A stretch of DNA of 53,191 bases from Elusimicrobiota bacterium (GTDB lineage Bacteria > Elusimicrobiota > UBA8919), in contig JAQUMH010000013.1 in the NCBI GenBank assembly GCA_028718185.1, positions 1-53,191 on the forward strand, written 5' to 3'. The notes under the pieces are model-generated. The model saw only the letters and a program-made list of their open reading frames with translations. It searched no databases and was not told where the DNA came from. The position numbers and the translations under genes were made by a program. Shown one piece after another: positions 15,037 to 24,303 of the stretch; positions within the stretch are counted from its first letter, which is position 1, and every line of letters begins with the position of its first letter.

Positions 15037-15206
15037 TTATTTTAGGCAAGCCGCTTTTCATTTGGTTTGGGATTACCGGTTTTTTTCTTATTATTACTAC
15101 TGCTATACTTGGTTTTACAGGAAAATTTAAGTATCATAAAATTTTTGCTTTAATATCCATTTTATTTTTAGTTATGCACATATTGGGTGTGTTAAGAGTC
15201 TATTAA
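15033..15206 (+). CDS. Small two-helix membrane protein
   Basis: The 57 residues begin at ATG 15033, overlapping the stop of the YHS lipoprotein. Two hydrophobic helices (roughly residues 7-28 and 35-55) flank a short basic loop, KFKYHK, and two histidines lie near the membrane faces. The shape resembles a fragment of cytochrome b561/ferric-reductase-like proteins, but similarity is too low to assign a role. The coupled start suggests it works with the lipoprotein. Confidence 0.65.
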   Translation: MIILGKPLFIWFGITGFFLIITTAILGFTGKFKYHKIFALISILFLVMHILGVLRVY

Positions 15207-15222
15207 AAAAGGAGAAATCAAA

Positions 15223-15705
15223 ATGCAAACTGTTAAAATTAACGATTTAAAGGAATTTTCATCGGAAAAGTTTTTAAAAAAGGTCCCGCTTGAAACCGAC
15301 AAAATTGTTTTTAATACATTTTATTTTAAACCAAAACAATTTCTTCCATTTCACAAACATCCTGCAACAGACGAGATGTTTTATATTATTGAAGGGGTGG
15401 GGGAATTTACGATTGGTAGTGAACAAATAATTGTTGGTCCTACGTCTTCTATTTATGGTCCATCGGATGTTTTCCATGGGGTCGTTAATTCAGGTGATAA
15501 AAATATGGTTATGATTTCTGTTCAAGGTCCTAAACCCGTTGAAACTATATTTGCCGAAAATTCAACCGTTGTATGCCCTGTATGCAAGCAGGAATTTATT
15601 TTAAAAGAAAACGTAAAGGAAGGCGATAAATATACTTGCCCGCGTTGTCAGGCAAAATTAAAAATATCCAAAACAAAAGACGGCAAATGGGAAGCAAAAC
15701 AATAA
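15223..15705 (+). CDS. Cupin domain protein with C-terminal zinc ribbon
   Basis: Residues 1-110 form a single cupin barrel with the metal motif HKHPATDEMFYIIEG and a second motif around GPSDVFHGV. The last 45 residues form a zinc ribbon with two CxxC pairs: CPVCKQEF and CPRCQAKL. The combination suggests a cytoplasmic metal-dependent or sensory protein in the redox cluster. No substrate can be named. SD AAGGAG precedes the ATG. Confidence 0.8.
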   Translation: MQTVKINDLKEFSSEKFLKKVPLETDKIVFNTFYFKPKQFLPFHKHPATDEMFYIIEGVGEFTIGSEQIIVGPTSSIYGPSDVFHGVVNSGDKNMVMISVQGPKPVETIFAENSTVVCPVCKQEFILKENVKEGDKYTCPRCQAKLKISKTKDGKWEAKQ

Positions 15706-15706
15706 A

Positions 15707-15736
15707 TAGTTTTTGTTGAAAGAGGCACAAAAACTA
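15707..15736 (+). repeat. Short leader hairpin, copy 2
   Basis: TAGTTTTTGT (15707-15716), loop TGAAAGAGGC and ACAAAAACTA (15727-15736) form a perfect 10-bp stem. It is the same element as at 9149-9180. It begins directly after the cupin stop codon and ends 16 nt before the rubredoxin ATG. Confidence 0.85.
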
Positions 15737-15752
15737 AATTAGGGGTTCTAAT

Positions 15753-15911
15753 ATGGAAAAATGGAAGTGTATTGTTTGTGGATGGGTATACGACCCTTTA
15801 GCAGGTGATCCTTCAAGTAACGTGCAGCCAGGCACTAAATTTGAAGATTTACCGGAAGACTGGGTTTGCCCTGAGTGTGGTGCAGCAAAAGATATGTTTG
15901 AAAAGATGTAA
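15753..15911 (+). CDS. Rubredoxin
   Basis: The 52-residue protein has the complete Fe(SCys)4 site: CIVCGWVYD near the N-terminus and [11 protein letters not shown] near the C-terminus, with the family segment [14 protein letters not shown] between them. Rubredoxin carries single electrons in the cytoplasm, and its likely partner here is the rubrerythrin-like protein at 14270. The gene is short but unmistakable. It follows the cupin gene and a 30-bp hairpin. Confidence 0.95.
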   Translation: MEKWKCIVCGWVYDPLAGDPSSNVQPGTKFEDLPEDWVCPECGAAKDMFEKM

Positions 15912-16023
15912 TAATGGCAGCGGATAAGCGGATAAGCGGGAAAGTAGGTAAGTGGAAATAGATTGAGAATAAAAAGTGATAAGAGAATTAAAGATTAAAA
16001 TTTATATTTTATAAGAGGTTAAA

Positions 16024-16251
16024 ATGAAACATAAACACCAGCAGCAAAAAGTAGTTCAAATGCAACAAATTTCATTACAACCTATATCAAAGAGAGGGAA
16101 AATTGTTATTTTAGCCGGTATTGGGCTTGTAATTGTTGGTTTTTTGGTTCTGACTAAAACAAATCCACAGGGTGATAATTGGGCTAGTATACTCTCTCCT
16201 TTTCTGCTTATAGGTGGTTATATAACGATTGCAATCGGCATAATTTCTTAA
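16024..16251 (+). CDS. Small membrane protein, DUF3098-like
   Basis: The 75 residues have a charged, Gln-rich N-terminus followed by two hydrophobic helices (about 28-45 and 55-74). The TM-TKTNPQGDNWAS-TM layout resembles the DUF3098 family of unknown function. SD AAGAGG precedes the ATG. It is 13 bp upstream of the next small gene. Confidence 0.6.
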   Translation: MKHKHQQQKVVQMQQISLQPISKRGKIVILAGIGLVIVGFLVLTKTNPQGDNWASILSPFLLIGGYITIAIGIIS

Positions 16252-16264
16252 AAGGTATTTTTTT

Positions 16265-16468
16265 ATGATTTGTACGTTATGTAGCAAAGAAACAAAAAAA
16301 GAAGTAGATTGCAGGCTTTTAAATGAGAAAATTTGTATGATATGCTGTTTTTCTATATCTAGTGGCGATTTAATGATGAATAAAATCAGAAAAGAAAAAG
16401 GGTTTGTAAAAGATGATATTCTTGACAAATGCCTATCTTGTATCCAGAATAAAGATAAAAAACAGTAA
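16265..16468 (+). CDS. Small cysteine-rich protein, probable metal binder
   Basis: The 67 residues contain seven cysteines: CTLC, C17, CMICC and CLSC. Spaced CxxC pairs of this kind usually bind zinc or iron. The protein is mostly charged elsewhere and has no signal peptide. No family is recognised. It is the last plus-strand gene before the convergent gap. Confidence 0.55.
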   Translation: MICTLCSKETKKEVDCRLLNEKICMICCFSISSGDLMMNKIRKEKGFVKDDILDKCLSCIQNKDKKQ

Positions 16469-17771
16469 AAATTGTATAACTATCTTTAGTATAACCATTA
16501 AAATCTGCAAAACATAACAATCCTCGACGATAACTAGTTGTTTTCTTGTCTTTTTTCATCTCTTTTTTTTAAGTTTTTTAGTATTGCTTATCACCTTTTT
16601 TTTCTTGACCCTTTAAATATATTTAAGTAATTGCTATTTTTTTACATAGTTTCATACCTTTTTTTTTAATTGTTAATTTATTTTTATTACTTTATTTGTT
16701 TTTTATTAAATTTATTAAAATTGTTACTAATCTGGTCTGATCCGTGTGGTCGAAGGGGAGTAAAAGAATAAGCTTTATTTTATAAATATACCACTTAAAT
16801 CTGCAAAACTTGTCATATTACGACGACAATTGGTTGTTTTTGTTTGTTTTTAACCTCTTTTTTCGGATTTTTTGATGTTTCTTATCACCTCTTTTTTAAG
16901 CTTCTTATGATTGTTTGATTTTTACCGGGTTTCATGATTTTTCAGTAACTTCAATTCCTGCCCTTTTTAGAATTGTCTAATTTCTGAGGAACCTGTTTTC
17001 ATGGTTTTTTCTATAATTTACTAAAATTATTGCTAATTTAGAAAATTGGGCAAAGTGCCAATTTTTGAATTTAATGATTTTTGCATGGTTTCCCTAAATT
17101 TAATTAATTTTTTAATAAAAACAAAATATTTTAAAAATTATAATTTAAATGCTGTTTATGTCAAGTGCCAACCCACTATAACCAATAAATATTATTAAGT
17201 AACAGTCAAAAATGCCGAATAATTGGCAATATTATAGCAATTTCTAATACATATTATTAGATATGCTTAAATGGCAATCACCCATGTTGGATATGCTAGA
17301 AACTTAACATAAGATATCTTATGCGAACCATACAATAGGTGAAAAGAGGCAAGAATCAGGCAATTCTATTTGTTTTAAGGTCGAATGATATGTATAAAAT
17401 AAGACGAAAGTTACTTAAAATATGACTAAAAATTGCTGAAATAATAGATATTTTCACGAGTGTAGGTGTCAAAAGAGGTCAGACAAAATAAATTATATCA
17501 CAATGCAATTGAACCCGCCGATAGCAGGTAGCGAAGTATATTATAACAAAATCAATGATTGCCACGAGCCAATAAATTGACTTTTAAATGACAAATCGTG
17601 GGTTATGGACATAGATAAAAACAGGTATTCTACATTACTAATATTAATTAGGCTTGCCAATGGCAAGCAACTACAAATGGTAAAAGGCGATAAATGGTAT
17701 TCTCCATGGTCGCAGCACAGAAAAACGAGTATTGTGTGATTTGGACGGGTTGTATGGAGGTTAAATTTAGG
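16469..17771. other. 1.3-kb gap between convergent gene blocks
   Basis: No credible gene, tRNA or CRISPR is seen here. The first 600 bases are strongly T-rich on the plus strand and contain two diverged copies of one sequence (see 16499-16900). Bases 17217-17760 are less skewed and contain short stop-rich frames. A perfect hairpin GCTTGCC/GGCAAGC lies at 17652-17668. The region separates the 3' ends of the left (plus) and right (minus) blocks. Confidence 0.7.
16499..16900. repeat. Diverged T-rich duplication, about 300 bp apart
   Basis: AAATCTGCAAAAC begins both copies, at about 16500 and 16797. In each it is followed by an ACGA core (TCGACGATAACTAG or TACGACGACAATTGG), TTGTTTT, a TCTTTTTT run, and TTTTTTxGTxTTxCTTATCACC. 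On the minus strand the copies read as A-rich DNA broken by stops. They could be a decayed element or an untranslated RNA. Confidence 0.6.
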
Positions 17772-19901
17772 TTATACAGACCAATATTCTTCTGAAAAGT
17801 GTTTATCCGGATGATTAAGTGTTATGGAGGTGTGATATGGCCATCTTTCAATTTCAATCCCCTTTTGTTCGCTGACTACAACAAATTCAATTGTATCTCC
17901 AGCTTTTGTGCCAATTTCAGAAAAAGGAACTGAAAATTCAATAATTCCCTTCTTCCCTATTGCAAAATCTTTTAATTCTGATGTTCCGAAATGTACATAA
18001 TTTTTTGAAGAGTTAATTTCAATAAATTTCGTTTCAGGTTTTATAAAAATAATTTTTAGTTTAATATCTTCAAGATATGGTTGATTGCAATCACATCTGA
18101 AATAAAGATTATTTTCATCAAATCCCCAATAAATTGCTTTAATATATGTGTTTGTCTGGTGCATTGCACCGCCAGCATTCCTGACATCGTAAAAACCGGC
18201 GTTATACCACTCAAAATAACTTGAGACAATACCGTCTATATTAGGTTTAATAAAGGCAACAGGATTGATAAAATTACCCGGTTTACCTTGTCTTTTTATT
18301 GATAGGTAAAGATTATCAGGCACGTTTTCGTTTAAAAGTTTATAAACATTTATAAGATGTGCCCTGAAAAGTTGGTCAAATTCAGTATCGTTCATTGATG
18401 AGTGATCATCTCCATACCACCAGTTCCAGTCGCTTCCTTCAGCAATATAAATTTCCTCCCACGCCTTTCTAACATTTTCCGGCGGTGCAGATTGTGTTTT
18501 GCTTGCTAAAAATCTTCTTGTCTGATTTAAGCAATCCCAAGCAAGATTATCTTCCGGGTGACCTATCCAGATTCCAAAATTACCGTTAATCCAGGAACTT
18601 GGAAAAATACCTTTTAATTCATCTTTTGGCGGATATTTTTCAAGGTAGTTAGAAACAGTCGTTGTTATAAGTCCATTTTTTTCCTCATCAGAAAGTCTTC
18701 TATAAAGAGCATTTAAAAAATCTATGCCGTCATTTGGATAATATTCCCAGCAGTTTTCGCCGTCAAGTATTATGCTTACAAGATGGTCTTCATTATCTTT
18801 AAGTGAGCTTTTTATCTTATAAAGCCGTTCTATAAAATTATTTGCTGCTGTTTCTGCATCAACCCTGTGATAAACAAACCCGATTAAATCAGAAAGTTCA
18901 TGGTCCCTGAAAATTATATTTACAGAAGAATCATCAACTTTAATTCTGTATGGTTTATAAAGAACATCTTTCGAAAAGATTTTCATGTTCAATGTTTTGA
19001 AAAGTGTTTCTTCGTCGGTAGCTATCCAGTTTATATTATTTTTGGCGACCATTGGTACTATGTCGGAAGATACGGAACCTTCAGATGGCCACATACCTTT
19101 TGATTTTCTTTGGAATATTTTTTCATAAAGTGCTAAACCATTTTTTATTTGTATTTCAGCATCTTCCGGGTAATTGAATCTTGATTTAGGCAGAGTTACA
19201 AAAGGCATACCTACTTTTGCGATATTGGAATCAATTAAAAGAGGAAGAATAGGATGATAGTAAGGAGAAGTTATTACTTCTACTTGTCCTTTGTCCTGAA
19301 GTTCTTTGTGCTTTGGAAGAACTAATGATACTATTTTTGTCGTTTCATCCAGGAGGTGTTGTTTGTCTTCTTCCGAGAATTTCTTGCCTTTAATAAATAG
19401 TTTTTTAATTTTTTCGTTAGTTTCCCTGAAATAAGGGTCAACCCAGGAAAGATTGAACCATACAACTAAATCCAGCATATCTGCAACGCTGAATAACGGT
19501 TCTATTCTTTTCAAATAGTCATCCGATGCCAACCATCCCCGTCTTCTAAAAAGTTCGTTGTAAGCAGGGTATGGTTCTATCATCGTGTAAGGATTGACCA
19601 TAAAAAAGTTTTTTAATATAAAAATCCGGTCTTCTCTTGAAAGTTCTTTTGCGGGTTTTCTCGAAATTTTCAGGAATTCATCAGTAGCACCATTTGAATA
19701 GTCTATAATTTGCTCCATAAGCGATGGGGTTAGATTGAATGTTTGCCTGATGTTAGGATATTTTTCAAGGATAGCAACCATATCAAAATAATCCTTCGTA
19801 CAGTGAAGTCGTACCCACGGCAAAAGGTATTCACCGGTTTGCGGATTCTTATAATATGGTTGATGCTGATGCCAAAGGAAAACAATGTGAAGTGGTTTCA
19901 T
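17772..19901 (-). CDS. Glycoside hydrolase family 57 enzyme
   Basis: This 709-residue protein has no signal peptide and is probably cytoplasmic. GH57 motifs are readable: HQHQPYY near residue 10, WPSEGSVS with the likely nucleophile Glu274, and ILDGENCWEYYP near residue 385. GH57 acts on alpha-glucans (amylase, 4-alpha-glucanotransferase, branching) by a retaining mechanism. The last 150 residues are beta-rich and look like a carbohydrate-binding or glucodextranase-type C-terminal domain. The start lacks a clear SD. It is the last gene of the minus-strand locus and follows the GH116 gene by 99 bp. Glycogen or malto-oligosaccharide turnover is the usual role. Confidence 0.88.
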   Translation of the reverse strand: MKPLHIVFLWHQHQPYYKNPQTGEYLLPWVRLHCTKDYFDMVAILEKYPNIRQTFNLTPSLMEQIIDYSNGATDEFLKISRKPAKELSREDRIFILKNFFMVNPYTMIEPYPAYNELFRRRGWLASDDYLKRIEPLFSVADMLDLVVWFNLSWVDPYFRETNEKIKKLFIKGKKFSEEDKQHLLDETTKIVSLVLPKHKELQDKGQVEVITSPYYHPILPLLIDSNIAKVGMPFVTLPKSRFNYPEDAEIQIKNGLALYEKIFQRKSKGMWPSEGSVSSDIVPMVAKNNINWIATDEETLFKTLNMKIFSKDVLYKPYRIKVDDSSVNIIFRDHELSDLIGFVYHRVDAETAANNFIERLYKIKSSLKDNEDHLVSIILDGENCWEYYPNDGIDFLNALYRRLSDEEKNGLITTTVSNYLEKYPPKDELKGIFPSSWINGNFGIWIGHPEDNLAWDCLNQTRRFLASKTQSAPPENVRKAWEEIYIAEGSDWNWWYGDDHSSMNDTEFDQLFRAHLINVYKLLNENVPDNLYLSIKRQGKPGNFINPVAFIKPNIDGIVSSYFEWYNAGFYDVRNAGGAMHQTNTYIKAIYWGFDENNLYFRCDCNQPYLEDIKLKIIFIKPETKFIEINSSKNYVHFGTSELKDFAIGKKGIIEFSVPFSEIGTKAGDTIEFVVVSEQKGIEIERWPYHTSITLNHPDKHFSEEYWSV

Positions 19902-20000
19902 AATATCGCAGATTACACAGATTAACTAATCTGGTTTCTGAATTAGTATGTAATCTAATTTTTAATCTGTGTTAAGTATTGTTTAGATATATAGATTTTA

Positions 20001-23000
20001 CTACCAATTCAATGTTATGTCAACAGTTTCATTTTTGTTCAAAATTAATTCGCTAAAAAATGACAATTGGACTTCTTTATCTTTTACTTTAGAAATAACC
20101 GGTATTTTTTTACCGGACACCATAACAGATGTGATAATTTTTGATGCATTCTTGGGTATTTCAAAGATTAATTTGTTTAAACGTAGTTTGCCATAGCTTA
20201 AATGTATCTGTTCAGTCTGACTATTATTAATATGCGTCTGTTTGAACATCCCCCACCCTTCAGCTGCTGTAAAAAAGGTGACGTGATTTTCAGGGTTTAA
20301 ATTTGGTTTAAAACCAAGAATTCCTTTTGGACCTTCGTAAATGAATCCCTGTGATGCCAGAAGCAATGACCATGAGCTCATTGCACGGGCATAAAATTTT
20401 CCGCACTCTAACTCATTGAACGGATTACCGCCTGGTCCACTGTTTAATCCTGTCCGTATTCTACCGTCATACCTGTCACGTACAGACTTAACTATCTGTA
20501 AAGCATCATCAGTTAATCCTGCATATATCATCAGTCCCGCGGTTGCATATTCTATTCCTGTCCAGATATCATCAGCATAGAGTATGCAAGGTTCGGGACG
20601 ATTACCTTTCGGCCATGTGCAATTCAATAAGCCGCTCTCTTCATCTACTACACGCTTGTGGCTCTGTATAAAACCTACAAAGTTCATACGGTAATTATAC
20701 TTCATAATTGACTTCATTGCTTTCCTTACCCTGTCTAAAGGATATAATTGACCAAGATTTAACTGGTATGACCACCACTGTCCCAATAACTGGTCGGAAA
20801 GACAACCGGTATTATAGTTGCGTGCCGGTTCAACAGGGACCTGAATATAATATTCACCGTTCCAGAGCGACTCGTCCTGGTTTTTCATTCCCGATTCCCT
20901 TATTTTTTTATATTTTGACGCAGATACTGAATCATTTTCTATCTCCGCCATCTTTTCCGCAGCTGCTAACGCGGATAGATATTGCGAGCCGATAAATGTA
21001 TTGGCACCTGATATCTTGCAATCATATGTATTATCCTGAAGTCCTTTTGGGACACCGTCTTCATCGTCATCTATCTTTGTTATCAACCAATTCATTGCCA
21101 GTTTACAGTTAGTCCAGATTTTGTCAAGAAAACTATTGTCAGGACTAGTTTGATATTCACGATAAGCAGCTACTATCGTAGCTGCCTGACCATCAATGAA
21201 TGCTATATTTGTTGCATATTGCCGGTGAGACGTTTCTCCGGTGGGTTTTAACCATGTAATCAAATCTGATTCTCTCATATTGCGACCAATGGATGGAAAC
21301 AATCGCGCATGGCTCTGTGCATAATTCCATACATGAGTACAATTCAAAGGACAACATCCGGCATCAGGGTCACATCCTTCATAACCTCCAAAGTAACCAT
21401 CCTTTGACCAGAAACACGTCTGGGAACGCATTATTACTGATTGTGATGTAAATGCATCTATCATGAAATACGGCAGGTTTGATTCATAAATACTATCATG
21501 ATATAATTGGGTTGTGTTACTTAAATAATCAAAATTTGCTGCCACATACTTTGCAACTTCTTTGGAATTATTAAACCAGTTACAATACATGTTGCTCTTG
21601 TGCCCAAAAGTATCATAGTCCGGGCAAGAACCGCGAGTCGGAAAATACCAGGATATTATAAACGTTACTGTTTTTTCTTCTTTTGGTTTGAGTTCAAAAG
21701 GAACAGAAATCGCACCATTGAATGTCTCTCCTAAATTACTAATTCCGGTATCGATAGGGCCACTAATGAACTTGCCATCATCAATTAAATCACCGGCAAT
21801 TTTCTTATAATTCTTCCAATTTGTCAACGCTGACACTTTTTCTCCAATCACCGACAACGTCATATTACCGGCTTTTAATTGGCTCTCGTATGTTTTTTTC
21901 ATTATTTCATCAATACTCATAATCCATCGCTGGGGTAGTCCGCCTGCTAAACATAGCACGATACGTCCTTTACCAAACGGTCCTTCTATGATTAACGGCG
22001 TCCCGTTTTTTGCACTAGCTAAAATTTTATAACCGGCATTTTTAATTTTATTACTTTTCAAACTCGTATATCCATTTATAATCCATTTTTCATCGTCACT
22101 GTTTTTAAGTATATCCGAGGTATCACTAATGACAATATCATTTGTGCTACCGGTTATTTGAATCGCTGATTCAAAAGATAAAGTAAAATTGTTTATTAAA
22201 CTTTCTAAATCTTTATCAAAGTTTTTATTTGTGAAAGATATCTGGTCAACATTGATGTGCCCCCAACCGCCTTTTTCATTATCTATTATTTCTATTACTG
22301 CCTTCTTGCCCTTATATTGTCTGACATCCCAAAATGCTAACTCAAGTTTTTCAGCTTTTTTACCTGTTGAAGAGCAAACTACTTTTCCGTCAATTTTCAT
22401 ATTTATACATGTTGATTTCTTATAATTTCCCCCGCCAATATAAAATACGATATACTTGTGAGTAATTAGAAATTCCTTGGATGTTAATGTGCCTGTTGCA
22501 GCATCACCATTATTAAATGTATTTACAAGACCTTTACCAAAAAAACCTGTAACGTTCGACTGACCGTTTAATTTTCCTCCCGCAGGTTTATTACCAAAGC
22601 AATCTCCTTTCACTTTCCAGCCCGGATAAGAACCTTTTTCAAAATCTTCAAATATAATATTTGATTCATCAGGATTTTTTAGTTCTTTCCGTGTCTCAGT
22701 TATAAAATGGAAAAAACCCGGTTTTACATCTGTTGCAAGTAAAACACCGCCGCCATCTGCAACTTGTGATAAGGTCTTGACTGTTTTTTGGTCCAAGGTT
22801 TCGCTTAGTCCGTTAATGACAATAGCATCAAGTTTTGTCATATATAATAACGGTTTTTTATCATCCTGTTCATAAATTATACGGTTACATCCATAATCAG
22901 GATATCCTACGTAATTTTGAAGAAATGATGCAAGTGAAACTTCGCAGTTGTTCTTAGAAGTGTTTTTTGCAGTTATCTGAAATATTGCACATGGAATAGC

Positions 23001-23447
23001 TGAGTTCTTTGCATCCAGCGGTATCATTGGATTGTATGCTTTAATATGAACTTTGACAGGTAAAGCAGATGCTTCAAAATCTATATCAGCAATAGGATAT
23101 TCACCACGATATGACAGGCTATCCAGTACTTTAAAACCAGACATTTCTTTTAACAACTTTGTCTGTAATGCGTAAAGTTGTGCTTTGCCATTCTTTGGTT
23201 TAATGCGTATGGCAAAGAAACTGTCAGGAAGGTTAAATTCATTGATATTATTAAATATTTGCCAAGATGACAATCTGGCTTCTCCGTTAAGCCAAATAGA
23301 ACCGGTACCGATACCTCCTATTGGCATGGCAACCGCGGATAAGTTTTCTCCTTTATAAATCCTTGGTTCGCCTTTATCTAAAATCGCACCGAAACATTTA
23401 AGATAAATAAAAATGCAAAAAATAAAAAATAATATAAATTTCTTCAT
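20001..23447 (-). CDS. Secreted GH116 family glycosidase with large N-terminal insertion
   Basis: A signal peptide (first 21 residues) is followed by the GH116 N-terminal domain starting AVAMPIGGIGTGSIWL. The C-terminal (alpha/alpha)6 domain has GGYEGCDPDAGCC, where Glu690 is the likely nucleophile, then NCTHVWNYAQ and DNTYDCKISGANTF with Asp809 as likely acid/base. GH116 enzymes cleave beta-glucosides or beta-xylosides, and human GBA2 is a relative. At 1148 residues it exceeds usual bacterial members by about 300. The extra part (residues about 210-500) contains a flavodoxin/GATase-like piece (DAIVINGLSETLD, GPFGKGRIVLCLAG) split by a beta-rich module. Substrate cannot be set from sequence. 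Confidence 0.86.
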   Translation of the reverse strand: MKKFILFFIFCIFIYLKCFGAILDKGEPRIYKGENLSAVAMPIGGIGTGSIWLNGEARLSSWQIFNNINEFNLPDSFFAIRIKPKNGKAQLYALQTKLLKEMSGFKVLDSLSYRGEYPIADIDFEASALPVKVHIKAYNPMIPLDAKNSAIPCAIFQITAKNTSKNNCEVSLASFLQNYVGYPDYGCNRIIYEQDDKKPLLYMTKLDAIVINGLSETLDQKTVKTLSQVADGGGVLLATDVKPGFFHFITETRKELKNPDESNIIFEDFEKGSYPGWKVKGDCFGNKPAGGKLNGQSNVTGFFGKGLVNTFNNGDAATGTLTSKEFLITHKYIVFYIGGGNYKKSTCINMKIDGKVVCSSTGKKAEKLELAFWDVRQYKGKKAVIEIIDNEKGGWGHINVDQISFTNKNFDKDLESLINNFTLSFESAIQITGSTNDIVISDTSDILKNSDDEKWIINGYTSLKSNKIKNAGYKILASAKNGTPLIIEGPFGKGRIVLCLAGGLPQRWIMSIDEIMKKTYESQLKAGNMTLSVIGEKVSALTNWKNYKKIAGDLIDDGKFISGPIDTGISNLGETFNGAISVPFELKPKEEKTVTFIISWYFPTRGSCPDYDTFGHKSNMYCNWFNNSKEVAKYVAANFDYLSNTTQLYHDSIYESNLPYFMIDAFTSQSVIMRSQTCFWSKDGYFGGYEGCDPDAGCCPLNCTHVWNYAQSHARLFPSIGRNMRESDLITWLKPTGETSHRQYATNIAFIDGQAATIVAAYREYQTSPDNSFLDKIWTNCKLAMNWLITKIDDDEDGVPKGLQDNTYDCKISGANTFIGSQYLSALAAAEKMAEIENDSVSASKYKKIRESGMKNQDESLWNGEYYIQVPVEPARNYNTGCLSDQLLGQWWSYQLNLGQLYPLDRVRKAMKSIMKYNYRMNFVGFIQSHKRVVDEESGLLNCTWPKGNRPEPCILYADDIWTGIEYATAGLMIYAGLTDDALQIVKSVRDRYDGRIRTGLNSGPGGNPFNELECGKFYARAMSSWSLLLASQGFIYEGPKGILGFKPNLNPENHVTFFTAAEGWGMFKQTHINNSQTEQIHLSYGKLRLNKLIFEIPKNASKIITSVMVSGKKIPVISKVKDKEVQLSFFSELILNKNETVDITLNW

Positions 23448-23620
23448 AAATTTGAATTATTTAAATAATCAGGTAACTTGTTGATATTATATGTTTTGTA
23501 CTTTGATGTTTATTTTCGAGTACAACTTAAGAATCTAAGAACACTAAACAATGGAGATTTTTTTTCATGACTATATGCACAAAGCGAAATAGATGGGCTT
23601 ATAATAGTTTTACAAAACAA

Positions 23621-23649
23621 AAGAACTACCTCGTTAGTTCGTAGTTCTT
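23621..23649 (-). terminator. Intrinsic terminator behind the small outer-membrane protein gene
   Basis: AAGAACTAC (23621-23629) and GTAGTTCTT (23641-23649) form a perfect 9-bp stem with an 11-nt loop. Read on the minus strand it follows the stop at 23674 by 24 nt and is followed by TTGTTTTG. It would end the transcript of the outer-membrane protein genes before GH116. Confidence 0.75.
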
Positions 23650-23673
23650 AAGTAATGAAAGTAATAATTATTT

Positions 23674-24228
23674 TTATAAATAATATCTTATTCCGACGGA
23701 AGACAACCATCCGGAAGATGTTCCAAACTGGTTATTATCGTTTATGTTTTTATAAATCAATCCAAGCTCGGTACCAAAACCAAGGTTGTCAAGTCCGCTT
23801 AGAAAAAATTCTACTCCAAATCCCCCGCCTGCCATAAAAGAAGTATCACTAGCATATCCTAAATCATAGTTTTCAATACCGATAATTCCAAACCCATAAA
23901 GATTAAGATTTTGTTCTGCTTTCAAAACAGTTAAGAATTTACCGCCGATATTAAAAATTGTGTTATCACCGAGTGAAAATCCAAGTAACGCTTCTATCGC
24001 TACTTTTTTTGTTGTCCAATACCTGATTGAAAGAGAATCCACTCCCAAATTAGATAGTTGACTGTTAAAACCAATACCTGTGCGTTTTGAAGGAACATCT
24101 GCTGTTAATGTTCTTTTAGGTGATTCTTTTATTACTGTTTTCCTTAGTGGTTCTATGGCACTACTAAAATCAATTATCCCAAGCCCCAAGAACCCTGCTA
24201 TTCCGATAATCAACACTAACTTCTTCAT
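23674..24228 (-). CDS. Small outer-membrane beta-barrel protein
   Basis: The start at 24228 is chosen because AAGGAGGG lies 5 nt before it; an ATG 21 nt further up would include that SD. The 184 residues have a signal peptide (MKKLVLIIGIAGFLGLG) and then alternating amphipathic strands such as TGIGFNSQLSNLG, LNLYGFGIIGIEN and FMAGGGFGVEFFLSGL. The last residues, VGIRYYL, have the C-terminal aromatic pattern recognised by the barrel-assembly machinery. The shape is that of an OmpA/OmpW-like porin domain, but no specific family is recognised. Confidence 0.72.
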   Translation of the reverse strand: MKKLVLIIGIAGFLGLGIIDFSSAIEPLRKTVIKESPKRTLTADVPSKRTGIGFNSQLSNLGVDSLSIRYWTTKKVAIEALLGFSLGDNTIFNIGGKFLTVLKAEQNLNLYGFGIIGIENYDLGYASDTSFMAGGGFGVEFFLSGLDNLGFGTELGLIYKNINDNNQFGTSSGWLSSVGIRYYL

Positions 24229-24303
24229 TCTACCCTCCTTTATTACCATGCACCCGCCACAAAGCGCTGGCAGGTGAGCCTGTCCAAAGATTTAGTGTCA
24301 GGC

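Noticed and set aside
14930-15130. Alternative frame in the YHS/membrane protein region
   Set aside because: It overlaps two better-supported coupled genes and lacks an SD and family features.
16111-16428. Minus-strand frame opposite the small membrane and Cys-rich proteins
   Set aside because: It is a shadow of two plus-strand genes with SDs and sensible proteins; its own sequence has no family features.
16499-16900. CRISPR array in the T-rich repeats
   Set aside because: There are only two diverged copies with no regular short repeat-spacer structure.
20001-23447. Loss of the GH116 nucleophile in CTHVWNYAQ
   Set aside because: Alignment with GBA2-type enzymes places the nucleophile in the preceding GGYEGCD, where Glu is present.
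23341-24000. tRNA-like fold near the outer-membrane protein gene end
   Set aside because: No cloverleaf with TTC and anticodon arms can be drawn; the 23621-23649 stem is a terminator.
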